Positions 1-7,400 of a DNA stretch of 12,222 nt are shown here, piece by piece. Within the stretch, counting starts at the first letter, position 1. Each line of letters starts with the position of its first letter. The position numbers and the translations under genes were made by a program. Below the pieces are notes generated by a model, which was not told where the DNA came from, made no database searches, and saw only the letters and a program-made list of their open reading frames with translations. Source of the DNA: CAZTJA01 sp964613745 (GTDB lineage: Bacteria > Desulfobacterota > Desulfomonilia > Desulfomonilales > Desulfomonilaceae); assembly GCA_964613745.1 (NCBI GenBank), contig CAZTJA010000095.1, positions 1 through 12,222 of the forward strand, written 5' to 3'.

Positions 1-597
1 ATGACAACTCGGATCACCGCTTGCGCCCCAGTAAACATATCCGACGACGATGTGATTCAGGCCATGAAAGATATGCATGGCTATCTCGACATCACATCAA
101 ATGACTTCAAAGAACTTTATCAAAAGGCGTATCAGCATGCAGTTCGAAGGTTGATCGAATCCGTGAAAGTGCGAGACGTGATGACCACTAAGGTGGTATA
201 TGCAACCGAGGATATGCCTTTGAGTGAAGTCGCGGAATTAATGGCCACGAATCAAATTTCAGGATTACCTGTGTTGAACCGACAAATTGTAACCGGCGTT
301 ATTTCCGAAAAGGATTTCCTGTTCGTGATGAGTAAAGGCACCGCTGGTACATTCATGGGTGTCATACGTGAATGTCTGCTCGGCCGGAGTTGTCTCGCTG
401 CTCCAGTTCGTTTGGGCAAGGCTGCCGATATTATGTCAAGCCCGGTAACTACCGTTCAATCGGATACCCCCATTTTAGAAGCTGCGACTCTGATGAGCAC
501 GGGTCACATTAATCGTCTGCCGGTTGTTGATTCTGCGGGAAAGCTGCAAGGCATAGTGACGAGATCAGACGCTCTGAGCTGGTCGGTTTCTGTATGA
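1..597 (+). CDS. Tandem CBS-domain protein, probable regulator of the adjacent HPP membrane protein
   Basis: 198 residues containing two CBS modules. The first spans about residues 58-112 (VRDVMTTKVV, then SGLPVLN and GVISEKDFL). The second spans about 140-196 (ADIMSSPVTTV, then INRLPVVD and GIVTRSDAL). CBS pairs (Bateman modules) usually bind adenine nucleotides and control the activity of a partner protein. Residues 14-53 precede the CBS pair and look helical; I recall similar N-terminal segments in CBS proteins paired with HPP proteins. The stop overlaps the start of the HPP gene by ATGA, so the two are co-translated and probably work together at the inner membrane. The first base of the window is the A of the ATG, so the ribosome binding site is out of view and an earlier start cannot be excluded. 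CBS assignment is firm; the ligand and the regulatory role are inference. Confidence 0.9.
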   Translation: MTTRITACAPVNISDDDVIQAMKDMHGYLDITSNDFKELYQKAYQHAVRRLIESVKVRDVMTTKVVYATEDMPLSEVAELMATNQISGLPVLNRQIVTGVISEKDFLFVMSKGTAGTFMGVIRECLLGRSCLAAPVRLGKAADIMSSPVTTVQSDTPILEAATLMSTGHINRLPVVDSAGKLQGIVTRSDALSWSVSV

Positions 598-1133
598 AAG
601 AATACATCCAAAAACTCAGAGGAACATCCAAGAGCCCGCCCGCTGTATCTCAAAAAGAAGTTTTCCTCTCCGGACTCGGTGGTTTTTTAGGTATAGGAGC
701 GGTCGCTTTAATCCATTATTCGTTTTTCGACAAGAGCGATTTTATGATGATTATGGGATCTTTTGGATCTTCAGCAGTCCTCTTGTACGGCGCGCCTAAG
801 AGTCCTTTAGCGCAGCCGAGAAACCTTGTCGGCGGTCATGTGCTTGCTGCGACGGTAGGCGTTTTGGCCTACACTCTGTTCACCGGTCTACCGGTTTTTG
901 CAGCGGCAATTGGAGCTGCAGCTTCAATTGTAATAATGCACGTGACAAGAACTCTCCACCCACCGGCGGGAGCAACAGCGCTTACCTACATCATAGGGGG
1001 AGAATCAATTCACAAATTAGGTTTTCTCTTCGTTCTCATTCCCACATTGGCCGGAGCCCTGGTTATGCTCCTGGTCGCATTGATATTCAACAACATACCC
1101 AAAACCCGAAAATATCCGGAGTTTTGGTATTAG
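594..1133 (+). CDS. HPP family integral membrane protein
   Basis: 179 residues with about four hydrophobic segments (roughly residues 28-45, 50-66, 83-115 and 143-167) and the family's name-giving His-Pro-Pro at residues 122-124 in LHPPAGATAL. A second typical stretch is SPLAQPRNLVGGH at residues 70-82. Family members sit in the inner membrane; cyanobacterial and plastid HPP proteins have been linked to nitrite transport, but the substrate here is unknown. The start codon overlaps the stop of the CBS gene (ATGA at 594-597) and has no strong Shine-Dalgarno sequence, so translation probably depends on coupling. The length is normal for a bare HPP domain; in some family members the CBS domains are fused to it, whereas here they are a separate protein. 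Confidence 0.93.
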   Translation: MKEYIQKLRGTSKSPPAVSQKEVFLSGLGGFLGIGAVALIHYSFFDKSDFMMIMGSFGSSAVLLYGAPKSPLAQPRNLVGGHVLAATVGVLAYTLFTGLPVFAAAIGAAASIVIMHVTRTLHPPAGATALTYIIGGESIHKLGFLFVLIPTLAGALVMLLVALIFNNIPKTRKYPEFWY

Positions 1134-1157
1134 TCATTACCAAACGGAGTTGAATAA

Positions 1158-2348
1158 TTGAAGAAAGTCATAGCGGCTATCGTAGTAGTCGCTCTAATCG
1201 TAGTAGGCTACGTATTTCTTACCAGAGAATCGGAAGCTGATTCAGAGGTTCGCTTCATTACCGTACCAGTGGAGCGCGGCACCCTGCGAGCGGAGATCAC
1301 GTCAAGCGGCACTCTTAAGCCGTTGGTGGAGGTCCTAGTGGGCAGTCAGGTTTCCGGGACCATCAGGGAAATTTATGCTGATTTCGAATCAAAGGTAACA
1401 AAGGGTCAACTCATTGCATTGATTGATCCCGACATGTTCAAAGCGAAAGCTGATCAGGCGAGAGCGGATCTCGAAGCGGCACATGCTGCATTGGCAAAAG
1501 CGGAAGTTACCGCAATCGATGAAGCTAGAACTCTTAAACGAAAAGAAACTCTGATTGAAAGAAACTCCATCAGTCAAAGTGATTTCGATGCAGCAAAAAC
1601 CAAAGCTGATGCAGCAGTGGCGCAGGTTGCCGCGGATAAAGCACGAGTGTCTCAGCTACAGGCAAAACTTGAAGAAGCGGAACTGCAACTTAAATACACC
1701 AGAATTATTGCTCCCGTGGACGGCATAGTCACTTCGCGCAGCATGGATGTAGGTCAGACCGTCACGGCTGGTTTTCAAACACCTGTATTGTTTAAAATTG
1801 CCGAAGACCTCACACGTATGCAGGTGCATACCAACGTCGACGAGGCGGACATAGGGCGAGTAGAGGTGGACCAAAAGGCTGATTTTACTGTACCGGCCTT
1901 TCCTGATCGGATATTTTCCGGAGTCGTAACTCAGATCAGAAATGACCCTAAAGTGGAACAGAATGTAGTTACTTATAATGTGGTGATGGACGTGGAAAAT
2001 AATGATCTTAAGCTGAGACCCGGAATGACTGCAAACGTTAGAATACTCCTGAACGAGGTGAAGGACGCTTTGACCGTAACCGATCAAGCGTTGCGCTTTA
2101 TTCCGCCGAAATCAATAACGGGGAAAGAAAAACAGGACGGAATCAACGCCGCCCCAGGCGAGAAGCGAGTCTGGAAGCTTCAGAACGGGAGCAAAATTGA
2201 GCCGATTTCCGTGAAGACCGGATTAGTTGGAGCCGATCGTATTCAGATATTCTCAGATCAACTTAAACCCGGGGACAAGGTAGTAGTCGAGGCGGTTACC
2301 AAAAAGAAACAGGATGTCAAATCACCGGCTATTCGCTTTAAGTTTTAG
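1158..2348 (+). CDS. MacA/HlyD-type periplasmic adaptor (membrane fusion protein)
   Basis: 396 residues. Residues 4-21 form one N-terminal membrane anchor. Residues 56-95 (VGSQVSGTI...GQLIALIDP) and 180-215 (IIAPVDGIV...GQTV) are the two halves of the lipoyl domain. They flank a heptad-rich Ala/Glu/Lys hairpin (about 93-180). The beta-barrel follows (LFKIAEDLTRMQVHTNVDEADIG at 211-233; LRPGMTANV at 286-294), then a membrane-proximal domain. These match MacA-like adaptors, which link an inner-membrane ABC or RND transporter to an outer-membrane channel. The start is TTG at 1158: a stop (TAA 1155-1157) lies directly before it in frame, GGAG at 1146-1149 is well spaced, and any later start would remove the anchor. 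No transporter gene follows; the next gene is era on the other strand, so the partner must be encoded elsewhere or upstream of the window. Confidence 0.93.
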   Translation: MKKVIAAIVVVALIVVGYVFLTRESEADSEVRFITVPVERGTLRAEITSSGTLKPLVEVLVGSQVSGTIREIYADFESKVTKGQLIALIDPDMFKAKADQARADLEAAHAALAKAEVTAIDEARTLKRKETLIERNSISQSDFDAAKTKADAAVAQVAADKARVSQLQAKLEEAELQLKYTRIIAPVDGIVTSRSMDVGQTVTAGFQTPVLFKIAEDLTRMQVHTNVDEADIGRVEVDQKADFTVPAFPDRIFSGVVTQIRNDPKVEQNVVTYNVVMDVENNDLKLRPGMTANVRILLNEVKDALTVTDQALRFIPPKSITGKEKQDGINAAPGEKRVWKLQNGSKIEPISVKTGLVGADRIQIFSDQLKPGDKVVVEAVTKKKQDVKSPAIRFKF

Positions 2349-2366
2349 GAGCTTCACAAATCAGCT

Positions 2367-3266
2367 CTATTCGTAACCAAATTCTTCGAGCATCTTACGG
2401 TTTTTTGTCCAATTTGGTGTGACCTTTACGAAGAGTTCCAATCTCACACGTGAATCAAGGAACTCTTCGATTTTTTTTCTCGCAACCGTCCCAATCTGTT
2501 TAATCATCTTGCCGCCTTTCCCGACAACGATCTTTTTCTGGCTGTCTTTCTCTACATGTATATCTGCATGAATTATGATGCGGCCATCGACCTCTTTAAA
2601 GGACTCGACCTGGACGGCCGTTTTGTAGGGGATCTCTTCCCCGGTAAGTTTCGTAATTTGCTCGCGCACAAGCTCCGCTACAAAGAAGCGGGTAGGTTGG
2701 TCGCTGATGTCGTCAGTCGGAAACAGAGGAGGGCCCATCGGGAGCAACTTATCAAGTGCTTGTACCAGTTCGAGAATTCCATCCCCATTGAGGGCGCTTA
2801 TTGGAATGATTGATACGAATTCATGGGCATTAGAATACATCTCCATCATCGGCAATAGAGTCAGGTGTTTCACTAAATCAATTTTATTTATGGCAAGTAT
2901 GGATGGTTTACCCGTTTTTCTCAGTATCTCGAAAATTCTATGTTCGTCTTGATGAATCCTTGATCCAGGCTGTACAACCAACAACACCACATCGCAATCC
3001 TCAACGGCATTAATCGCATTCGAAACCATAGAGAGATTCAGGGGATTCTTTGGCTCATGGATACCCGGAGTATCTTGAAAGACAATCTGCACACCTGGTC
3101 CGTTGTAAATCGCACGAATGGTATTTCTCGTTGTTTGAGCTTTGGGGGTCACAATACTCAGTTCTTCGCCTATTATTCGATTCATTAAAGTGGATTTGCC
3201 CACGTTTGGCCTTCCGGCCAACGCGACAAAACCGCTTCGAAATCCGGTTCGGTCATCTATGGACAT
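2367..3266 (-). CDS. era: GTPase Era, 16S rRNA-binding ribosome assembly factor
   Basis: 299 residues, the usual Era length. The GTPase motifs are all present: P-loop GRPNVGKS (18-25), switch Thr residues near TTRNT (45-49), DTPG (65-68), NKID (127-130) and SAL (157-159). The C-terminal KH domain carries the GKGG loop (249-252) in VVGKGGKMIKQIG and the late PNWTKN segment typical of Era. Era binds the 3' end of 16S rRNA and helps mature the small subunit. The ATG at 3266 is preceded on the minus strand by AAGGAG about 6 bases upstream. The gene stands alone rather than beside rnc or recO. Its stop is 18 bases from the stop of the convergent adaptor gene, with no terminator visible in the gap, so the two transcripts may overlap. 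Confidence 0.98.
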   Translation of the reverse strand: MSIDDRTGFRSGFVALAGRPNVGKSTLMNRIIGEELSIVTPKAQTTRNTIRAIYNGPGVQIVFQDTPGIHEPKNPLNLSMVSNAINAVEDCDVVLLVVQPGSRIHQDEHRIFEILRKTGKPSILAINKIDLVKHLTLLPMMEMYSNAHEFVSIIPISALNGDGILELVQALDKLLPMGPPLFPTDDISDQPTRFFVAELVREQITKLTGEEIPYKTAVQVESFKEVDGRIIIHADIHVEKDSQKKIVVGKGGKMIKQIGTVARKKIEEFLDSRVRLELFVKVTPNWTKNRKMLEEFGYE

Positions 3267-3276
3267 ATGATTCTCC

Positions 3277-3305
3277 TTGACGCGTAACTCAAATCAGCAT
3301 ATCAT
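3277..3305 (+). promoter_or_regulatory. Sigma-70 type promoter for tRNA-Ser
   Basis: TTGACG at 3277-3282 and TATCAT at 3300-3305 are separated by 17 bases, each one mismatch from consensus. Transcription would begin about 3312-3316, just before the tRNA. The -35 box overlaps the minus-strand Shine-Dalgarno region of era (3272-3278), so the same bases serve both genes. Confidence 0.7.
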
Positions 3306-3322
3306 AAAAAGATTGTATTAGA

Positions 3323-3415
3323 GGAGAGATGCCCGAGTGGCTGAAGGGGCGCGACTGGAAATCGCGTGAATGCTCACAAGGTGTTCCGAGGGTTCAAATC
3401 CCTCTCTCTCCGCCA
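3323..3415 (+). tRNA. tRNA-Ser (anticodon GGA)
   Basis: The acceptor arms GGAGAGA (3323-3329) and TCTCTCC (3405-3411) pair fully, followed by G73 and an encoded CCA (3413-3415). The anticodon stem CGCGA/TCGCG (3350-3354 and 3362-3366) encloses the loop CTGGAAA, giving anticodon GGA at 3357-3359, which reads UCC and UCU. The T arm GAGGG-TTCAAAT-CCCTC lies at 3388-3404. The long variable arm between 3367 and 3387 is as expected for a class II serine tRNA. It is a single tRNA gene, with no obvious terminator hairpin directly after it. Confidence 0.97.
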
Positions 3416-3460
3416 TCCCGCCCTCGTTCATTCCAAATCAGATCCTAAGATTTTCCACAA

Positions 3461-3491
3461 AATAAAAACCGCATGCAGATCATACATGCGG
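3461..3491 (-). terminator. Rho-independent terminator of the small secreted protein gene
   Basis: A perfect 7-bp stem, CCGCATG (3469-3475) with CATGCGG (3485-3491), has a 9-base loop. Read on the minus strand the stem is followed by TTTTTATT (3468 down to 3461). It lies 33 bases beyond the stop of the minus-strand gene ending at 3525, which supports that gene being real. Confidence 0.8.
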
Positions 3492-3524
3492 TCGTTGCAT
3501 TCTTCTTAAGAACGTTCGTTTGGA

Positions 3525-3842
3525 TTATCTATGCCAGTCGTTCCGGTTATAATCGGGCAAATTGAAAGTTCTACCCGTTCCGTAATCCCAATCATAAGGT
3601 ACCGGAAAAAAAGGATAACTCAACCCGGTCACGCGACTCATGTGCCTATCAAATCTGTACTTTTCGGATCCCCGAGGTATTTCACCTATTTTGGAATGAA
3701 AGCGCTCAGCCTGATACCACATTGAATTAAATCCGGGAGGATAGTTCCTGATATATCTCGGAAAATAATCTTCGGATGCCCAAATAAGAGATCCAAAGGA
3801 CATCATAATGAGCACAAAAATGAAGACAGCAGGTTTCCGCAT
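3525..3842 (-). CDS. Small secreted protein, rich in aromatic residues, unknown function
   Basis: About 105 residues, not recognised. Residues 1-22 are a signal peptide (basic RKP, then a hydrophobic run, then a likely cut after IWA before SEDYF), so the mature protein of about 83 residues is probably periplasmic or exported. The mature part is rich in Tyr, Phe, Trp, Pro, Asp and Arg, has no cysteine and no second membrane segment, and ends DYNRNDWHR. I prefer the ATG at 3842 over the GTG at 3845: GAGG on the minus strand lies 6 bases before the ATG but only 3 before the GTG. The gene has its own near-consensus promoter and a terminator, so it is a single-gene unit. A structural or envelope-associated role is possible, but nothing in the sequence shows it. 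Confidence 0.72.
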   Translation of the reverse strand: MRKPAVFIFVLIMMSFGSLIWASEDYFPRYIRNYPPGFNSMWYQAERFHSKIGEIPRGSEKYRFDRHMSRVTGLSYPFFPVPYDWDYGTGRTFNLPDYNRNDWHR

Positions 3843-3869
3843 CACGGACCTCGTTGGTGAGTTTGAATA

Positions 3870-3899
3870 ATAATAGCAGAATTAATTAACAAATGTCAA
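3870..3899 (-). promoter_or_regulatory. Sigma-70 type promoter for the small secreted protein
   Basis: On the minus strand TTGACA (3894-3899, perfect) is followed after 18 bases by TATTAT (3870-3875, five of six). Transcription would start near 3863, giving a leader of about 20 bases before the ATG at 3842. Confidence 0.7.
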
Positions 3900-3995
3900 T
3901 ATATAACTGTAAAAAGTTAGGTAAAGCGTTAATTCTGAAGCGATCAATTGGATTATGCAGAATCTGGATGAACAAGTCTTAGCATCTACAGTCAA

Positions 3996-4023
3996 TTGAT
4001 TTGCCCATTTTATAAGCTATAAT
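3996..4023 (+). promoter_or_regulatory. Sigma-70 type promoter for the 87-residue cysteine protein
   Basis: TTGATT (3996-4001) and a perfect TATAAT (4018-4023) are separated by 16 bases. The expected start near 4030 leaves a leader of about 55-65 bases that contains a strong GGAGG (4046-4050). This promoter is divergent from the one at 3870-3899, with roughly 100 AT-rich bases between them. Confidence 0.65.
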
Positions 4024-4058
4024 GGAATATCTGTTTAATGTTTTCGGAGGTTATTTAA

Positions 4059-4082
4059 TTGAGGAATATGGTTCAGTCATGA
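4059..4082 (+). CDS. Possible 7-codon leader frame upstream of the cysteine protein
   Basis: A perfect GGAGG (4046-4050) is followed after 8 bases by TTG at 4059, opening a frame of seven codons (reading M/L-R-N-M-V-Q-S) that stops at TGA 4080-4082, one base before the ATG at 4084. The GGAGG cannot serve the main frame directly, because that frame has a stop at 4060-4062. The spacing suggests translational coupling or a leader peptide. It could also be chance, with initiation at 4096 from its own GGAG. Low confidence as a translated product. Confidence 0.25.
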   Translation: MRNMVQS

Positions 4083-4083
4083 G

Positions 4084-4347
4084 ATGGAGAAAGAAATGGA
4101 CTATACGGAAGCACAAGCTTGGCTTGACGCTCACGAACTCATCGAATGCAAACCTCTCAAAGGTCGCTGGACCGTGAAAACCTGCCTTGGAGTCTCAACT
4201 CGTTTACGAAAATCCTCAAAAAATTCGAAGAATCACGACGAAGCGAATGCCTCATCCAACATGCCCTGCCAAGAGTGCCCTGTGTATGCACAAATCAAGA
4301 GCATGATTTCCGATCTCGATAGAGATCCCGAATCGGGAGTTCGCTAG
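4084..4347 (+). CDS. Small cysteine-containing protein, unknown function
   Basis: 87 residues from the ATG at 4084. The ATG at 4096 is at least as likely as the start because GGAG at 4086-4089 lies 6 bases before it, giving 83 residues. Counting from 4084, four cysteines occur at positions 22, 34, 62 and 65; the last two form CxxC in MPCQECP, as in small metal-binding proteins. The N-terminal half (YTEAQAWLDAHELIECKPLKGRW) looks like a helix followed by a short basic strand. Residues 40-51 are a Lys/Ser-rich polar linker, and the end is a short helix. There is no signal peptide, so it is probably cytoplasmic. A zinc or iron-sulfur site is inference from the CxxC alone. It is a single-gene unit with its own promoter and a downstream terminator. 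Confidence 0.7.
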   Translation: MEKEMDYTEAQAWLDAHELIECKPLKGRWTVKTCLGVSTRLRKSSKNSKNHDEANASSNMPCQECPVYAQIKSMISDLDRDPESGVR

Positions 4348-4357
4348 AGAAATTCTC
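4312..4357. other. Cluster of short palindromes at a gene end
   Basis: Three perfect inverted repeats lie in a row: GATCTC-GATA-GAGATC (4312-4327), TCCCGA-A-TCGGGA (4326-4338, sharing two bases with the first) and GAGAA-A-TTCTC (4347-4357). The first two are inside the last codons of the cysteine protein; the third starts on the last base of its stop codon. The terminator hairpin follows. They could be RNA structure protecting or ending the transcript, or protein-binding palindromes. Confidence 0.4.
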
Positions 4358-4363
4358 GGTTGG

Positions 4364-4400
4364 AAAAAAAGGAAGGCGCACCGGAACATGCGCCTTTCTT
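4364..4400. terminator. Bidirectional rho-independent terminator
   Basis: An 8-bp stem AAGGCGCA (4373-4380) pairs with TGCGCCTT (4389-4396) around an 8-base loop. On the plus strand TTCTTT follows; on the minus strand a run of seven T lies 2 bases past the stem (4370 down to 4364). It sits between the convergent cysteine-protein gene and the large minus-strand repeat gene and can end both. Confidence 0.85.
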
Positions 4401-4434
4401 TATCGAATCTTGATTTCTAATCAGTAACTAACGC

Positions 4435-7400
4435 TCAACTCGCATCCATTGTTATTTTTTCAAGCTGAGTTCTGATTGCTTGCTCGATCATTTCTAGAAG
4501 TTTAGATCTGATTTCCGCTTTCAGAATTTCAATAACCGCTTCTCTTTCCGGCATCAATTCCTTTGCTCGATCATCAAAGAGTCCTCTCGAAAGACTTTCC
4601 AGCCAAGTTCGTTCGGGTAACGATTGACGAATGGCATCAGTTACGCCTACTGCAAGTATCTGCTGCAATCGCTCCCGTTCCGGCAAAGCCTTCAAAATAG
4701 TATCGAGCATCAAATCCTTACTGGGTACAATCCGTTCCATGGAGGCGGATATGTCCGATTCGGATATGATGGAATTTATTTTGTTTTGTATAGTTTCGCG
4801 AACAAGATTTTGGAATTGAGCATTGTCGGGCATCAACGTCATGAGCATCTGTTCGATCCTCTGGGTGATGACCTCCGGGCTTGGGAAATTGAAGGCCTTA
4901 TCAAGTCTGGATGTAACTTCTTCACCCTTCGGAATGGACTGAAGCGCAATATTCAATTTTTCATTGATCATGTCGCCGGTCGGAAATGCCGCAAATGCAT
5001 TGTCTAATCTCAATCGAACATATTCTGGAGAAGGCATTCCTCTCATTGCTATGTCCACTTTTTCAGCAAACATTTCGGCTGATATTGCCGAGCTTAGTAC
5101 CGTATCCACCTGGTCCTTGAAAAATTGCTTATTTGGCAAGGCTTCCAAAGCTTCATCAAACCTTCTATTTATGTGTTCAGCGGACGGCAAATTCGTGAAC
5201 ATTGAATCGATTCGTGCAATCATCTCTTCACGAGATGGTAGGGGAGACAAGGCTTGGTCTAGTTTCAGATGAATCAGCTCAGCAGATGGAAGTCCTTCCA
5301 AAGCCACCTGAATTCTGCTCATTATTTCGTCGCGATCAGGCAGCCGGTTAAGCGATTCATTGATTCTGTGAGAAATCTGTTCATGTGTGGGGAATTGTGA
5401 GAATGCGGAATCCAGACGTGATTTAATTTCTCCTTCATCCGGAAATTGACGAAGTCGTTCATCGATTCTTGATCTAAACTCATCTCCGGATGGCATCGTT
5501 TCCATCACAGAATTGATTCGGTTATGAAATTCCGAAGCCGGATCGATGTTTCCGAACATAGTATCAAAACGCGATCTGAATTCCTCTGGTGAAGGGAAAC
5601 TTTCCAATTTGTTTTCCACGCGTTCCAGAATGGCATTCTTGTCAGGCAGCTTGGCCGATATGTTTTCAGCTACCTGATCGGCTGAAGGGAGTGCCTTGAG
5701 GGCATTTATAGATTCAGCAATTATGGTGTGGAGCTGAGAAAGATCATTCAAAGCTCCTTCTATTCGATCCCGCATAAGCTGCTTCTGTGATGGATCAGAT
5801 AGAGATTTTTCAACGGCGTTTTGAACGATGTCAGGATTGATGCATGAATCCAGTTTGGTCGATACGATTTGCTCGATCTGATCGGCACCGGGAAAGACTT
5901 CCAAAGCCTTGTCCAGTAGCTGCTTACTGCCTTGGATTCTTTCCAACACTGTGGAGAACTCGTCAAATCTGGTATTGACGGCTTTCAAATCCAAAGCGGA
6001 ATCTAGTCTGGAACGCACTTCGTCACCACTGGGATACCCGGAAAGCGTTTTTTCGATGCGCTCCAATATCGTTTCCGGTCCCGGTACATTGGCTAGAGCG
6101 CCGTCTATTCGTTCATAAAGGAATTCTGAATTCGGCAAGGAAGATAGAAACTCGTCAAGTTTCGTTTTGAGCGGTTCCGGATCCGGGTACGAACTCAGTT
6201 TTGATTCGAATCGGTCTTGAATCGATTTGGGATCAGGAAGATTATCCCAAAATGCATCGAAACGAGAATTGATCTCATCTGAGGTCGGATACATGTCCAG
6301 TTTAATTTTGAAATCCCTACCAAGACCGTGAGGGTCAGGCATAGAAGCGATGAACTGATCGAATTTCTTATTCACCTCAGATGTGATTGCTTCGGCCGGC
6401 GGCATCATCTGGACAATATTTTCGTGTACTTGCAGCTTGAGCGCATCCGGGGAGGGCAGCATTTCCTTTATTCGCTCATCTATTCTCGTGGAAATTTCTT
6501 CCGTCGTAGGAAGTTTTTCGGAGAGTGATTGAACAATACTCTGGACAATGTCGTCTTTATTCGGCAGCAACTCTTTAATAGTAGCGGCGACGACCGATTT
6601 GATTTCTTCCGGATTCATTATAATCTGCGGCTGTTTCTCGCCTTCAGGAATTGCTGAATCCAGTTTTGGCGGAGAGGACTCGCTTGCAAAAGCTTGACTT
6701 GTGATAGGCTCAGGAGTCACAGACATTGATGGTGCTTGGTCCGGTCTCGTACCGGAAGACAGTACGTTACTTAAAACCTGAGCTCCTATTGCGGCCCCGC
6801 CGACCACTGCCGCTGCCGCCATGGCATCACCGATCACTGAAGATTCTTTAACCGGTTCTGCGTCTTGGACGCCCTGATCAATAGGGATTTCATCAAAAGC
6901 GATATCTTCCGTGACTTCAAGGCTTGGTCCGTCCTCAATGAGTTCTGCTAAATCAGCTTCACCAAGCACGGAATCCAGCGAAGCTTGATCAAAGACCACG
7001 TCATCCGCCCCAAGTTCCAAGCCGCCCTCATCCAATTCCAACGAAATCTCTTGATTTAAACCTAGATCTTTGGTGGTCTCGACAGGGAAGCGCTCGGTGG
7101 GGAACTCCTCTGTGGGCAATTCTTCACCGAGAAATTCCTGTGTAGTAATTTCTTCTTGCCCGGTTTCTTCTAGGATCAATTCCTCTTCGGATTCGTCCGG
7201 TAGTGATTCAACGGCTGTTTCAAACTCGATTCCTGCACCTTCTTCGGCAAGGTCCAAATCACTCAAGCCCACGCCTTCGAGCCCTTCCATATCCAGGCTT
7301 TCCAGCGGAATCGTCTCATCTGAATCCAGCTCTAGAATGGGCTCATCGACACCAATTGAATCCAACTCTTCAAATTCCATATCTCTGATTTCCGTCGATT

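Noticed and set aside
1656..2087. 143-residue minus-strand open frame inside the adaptor gene
   Set aside because: It is antisense to well-conserved lipoyl and beta-barrel segments of the adaptor and shows no domain of its own.
4831..6564. DNA-level tandem repeat or CRISPR-like array
   Set aside because: The 51-base period exists only at protein level; the nucleotide units differ strongly and there are no constant direct repeats with unique spacers.
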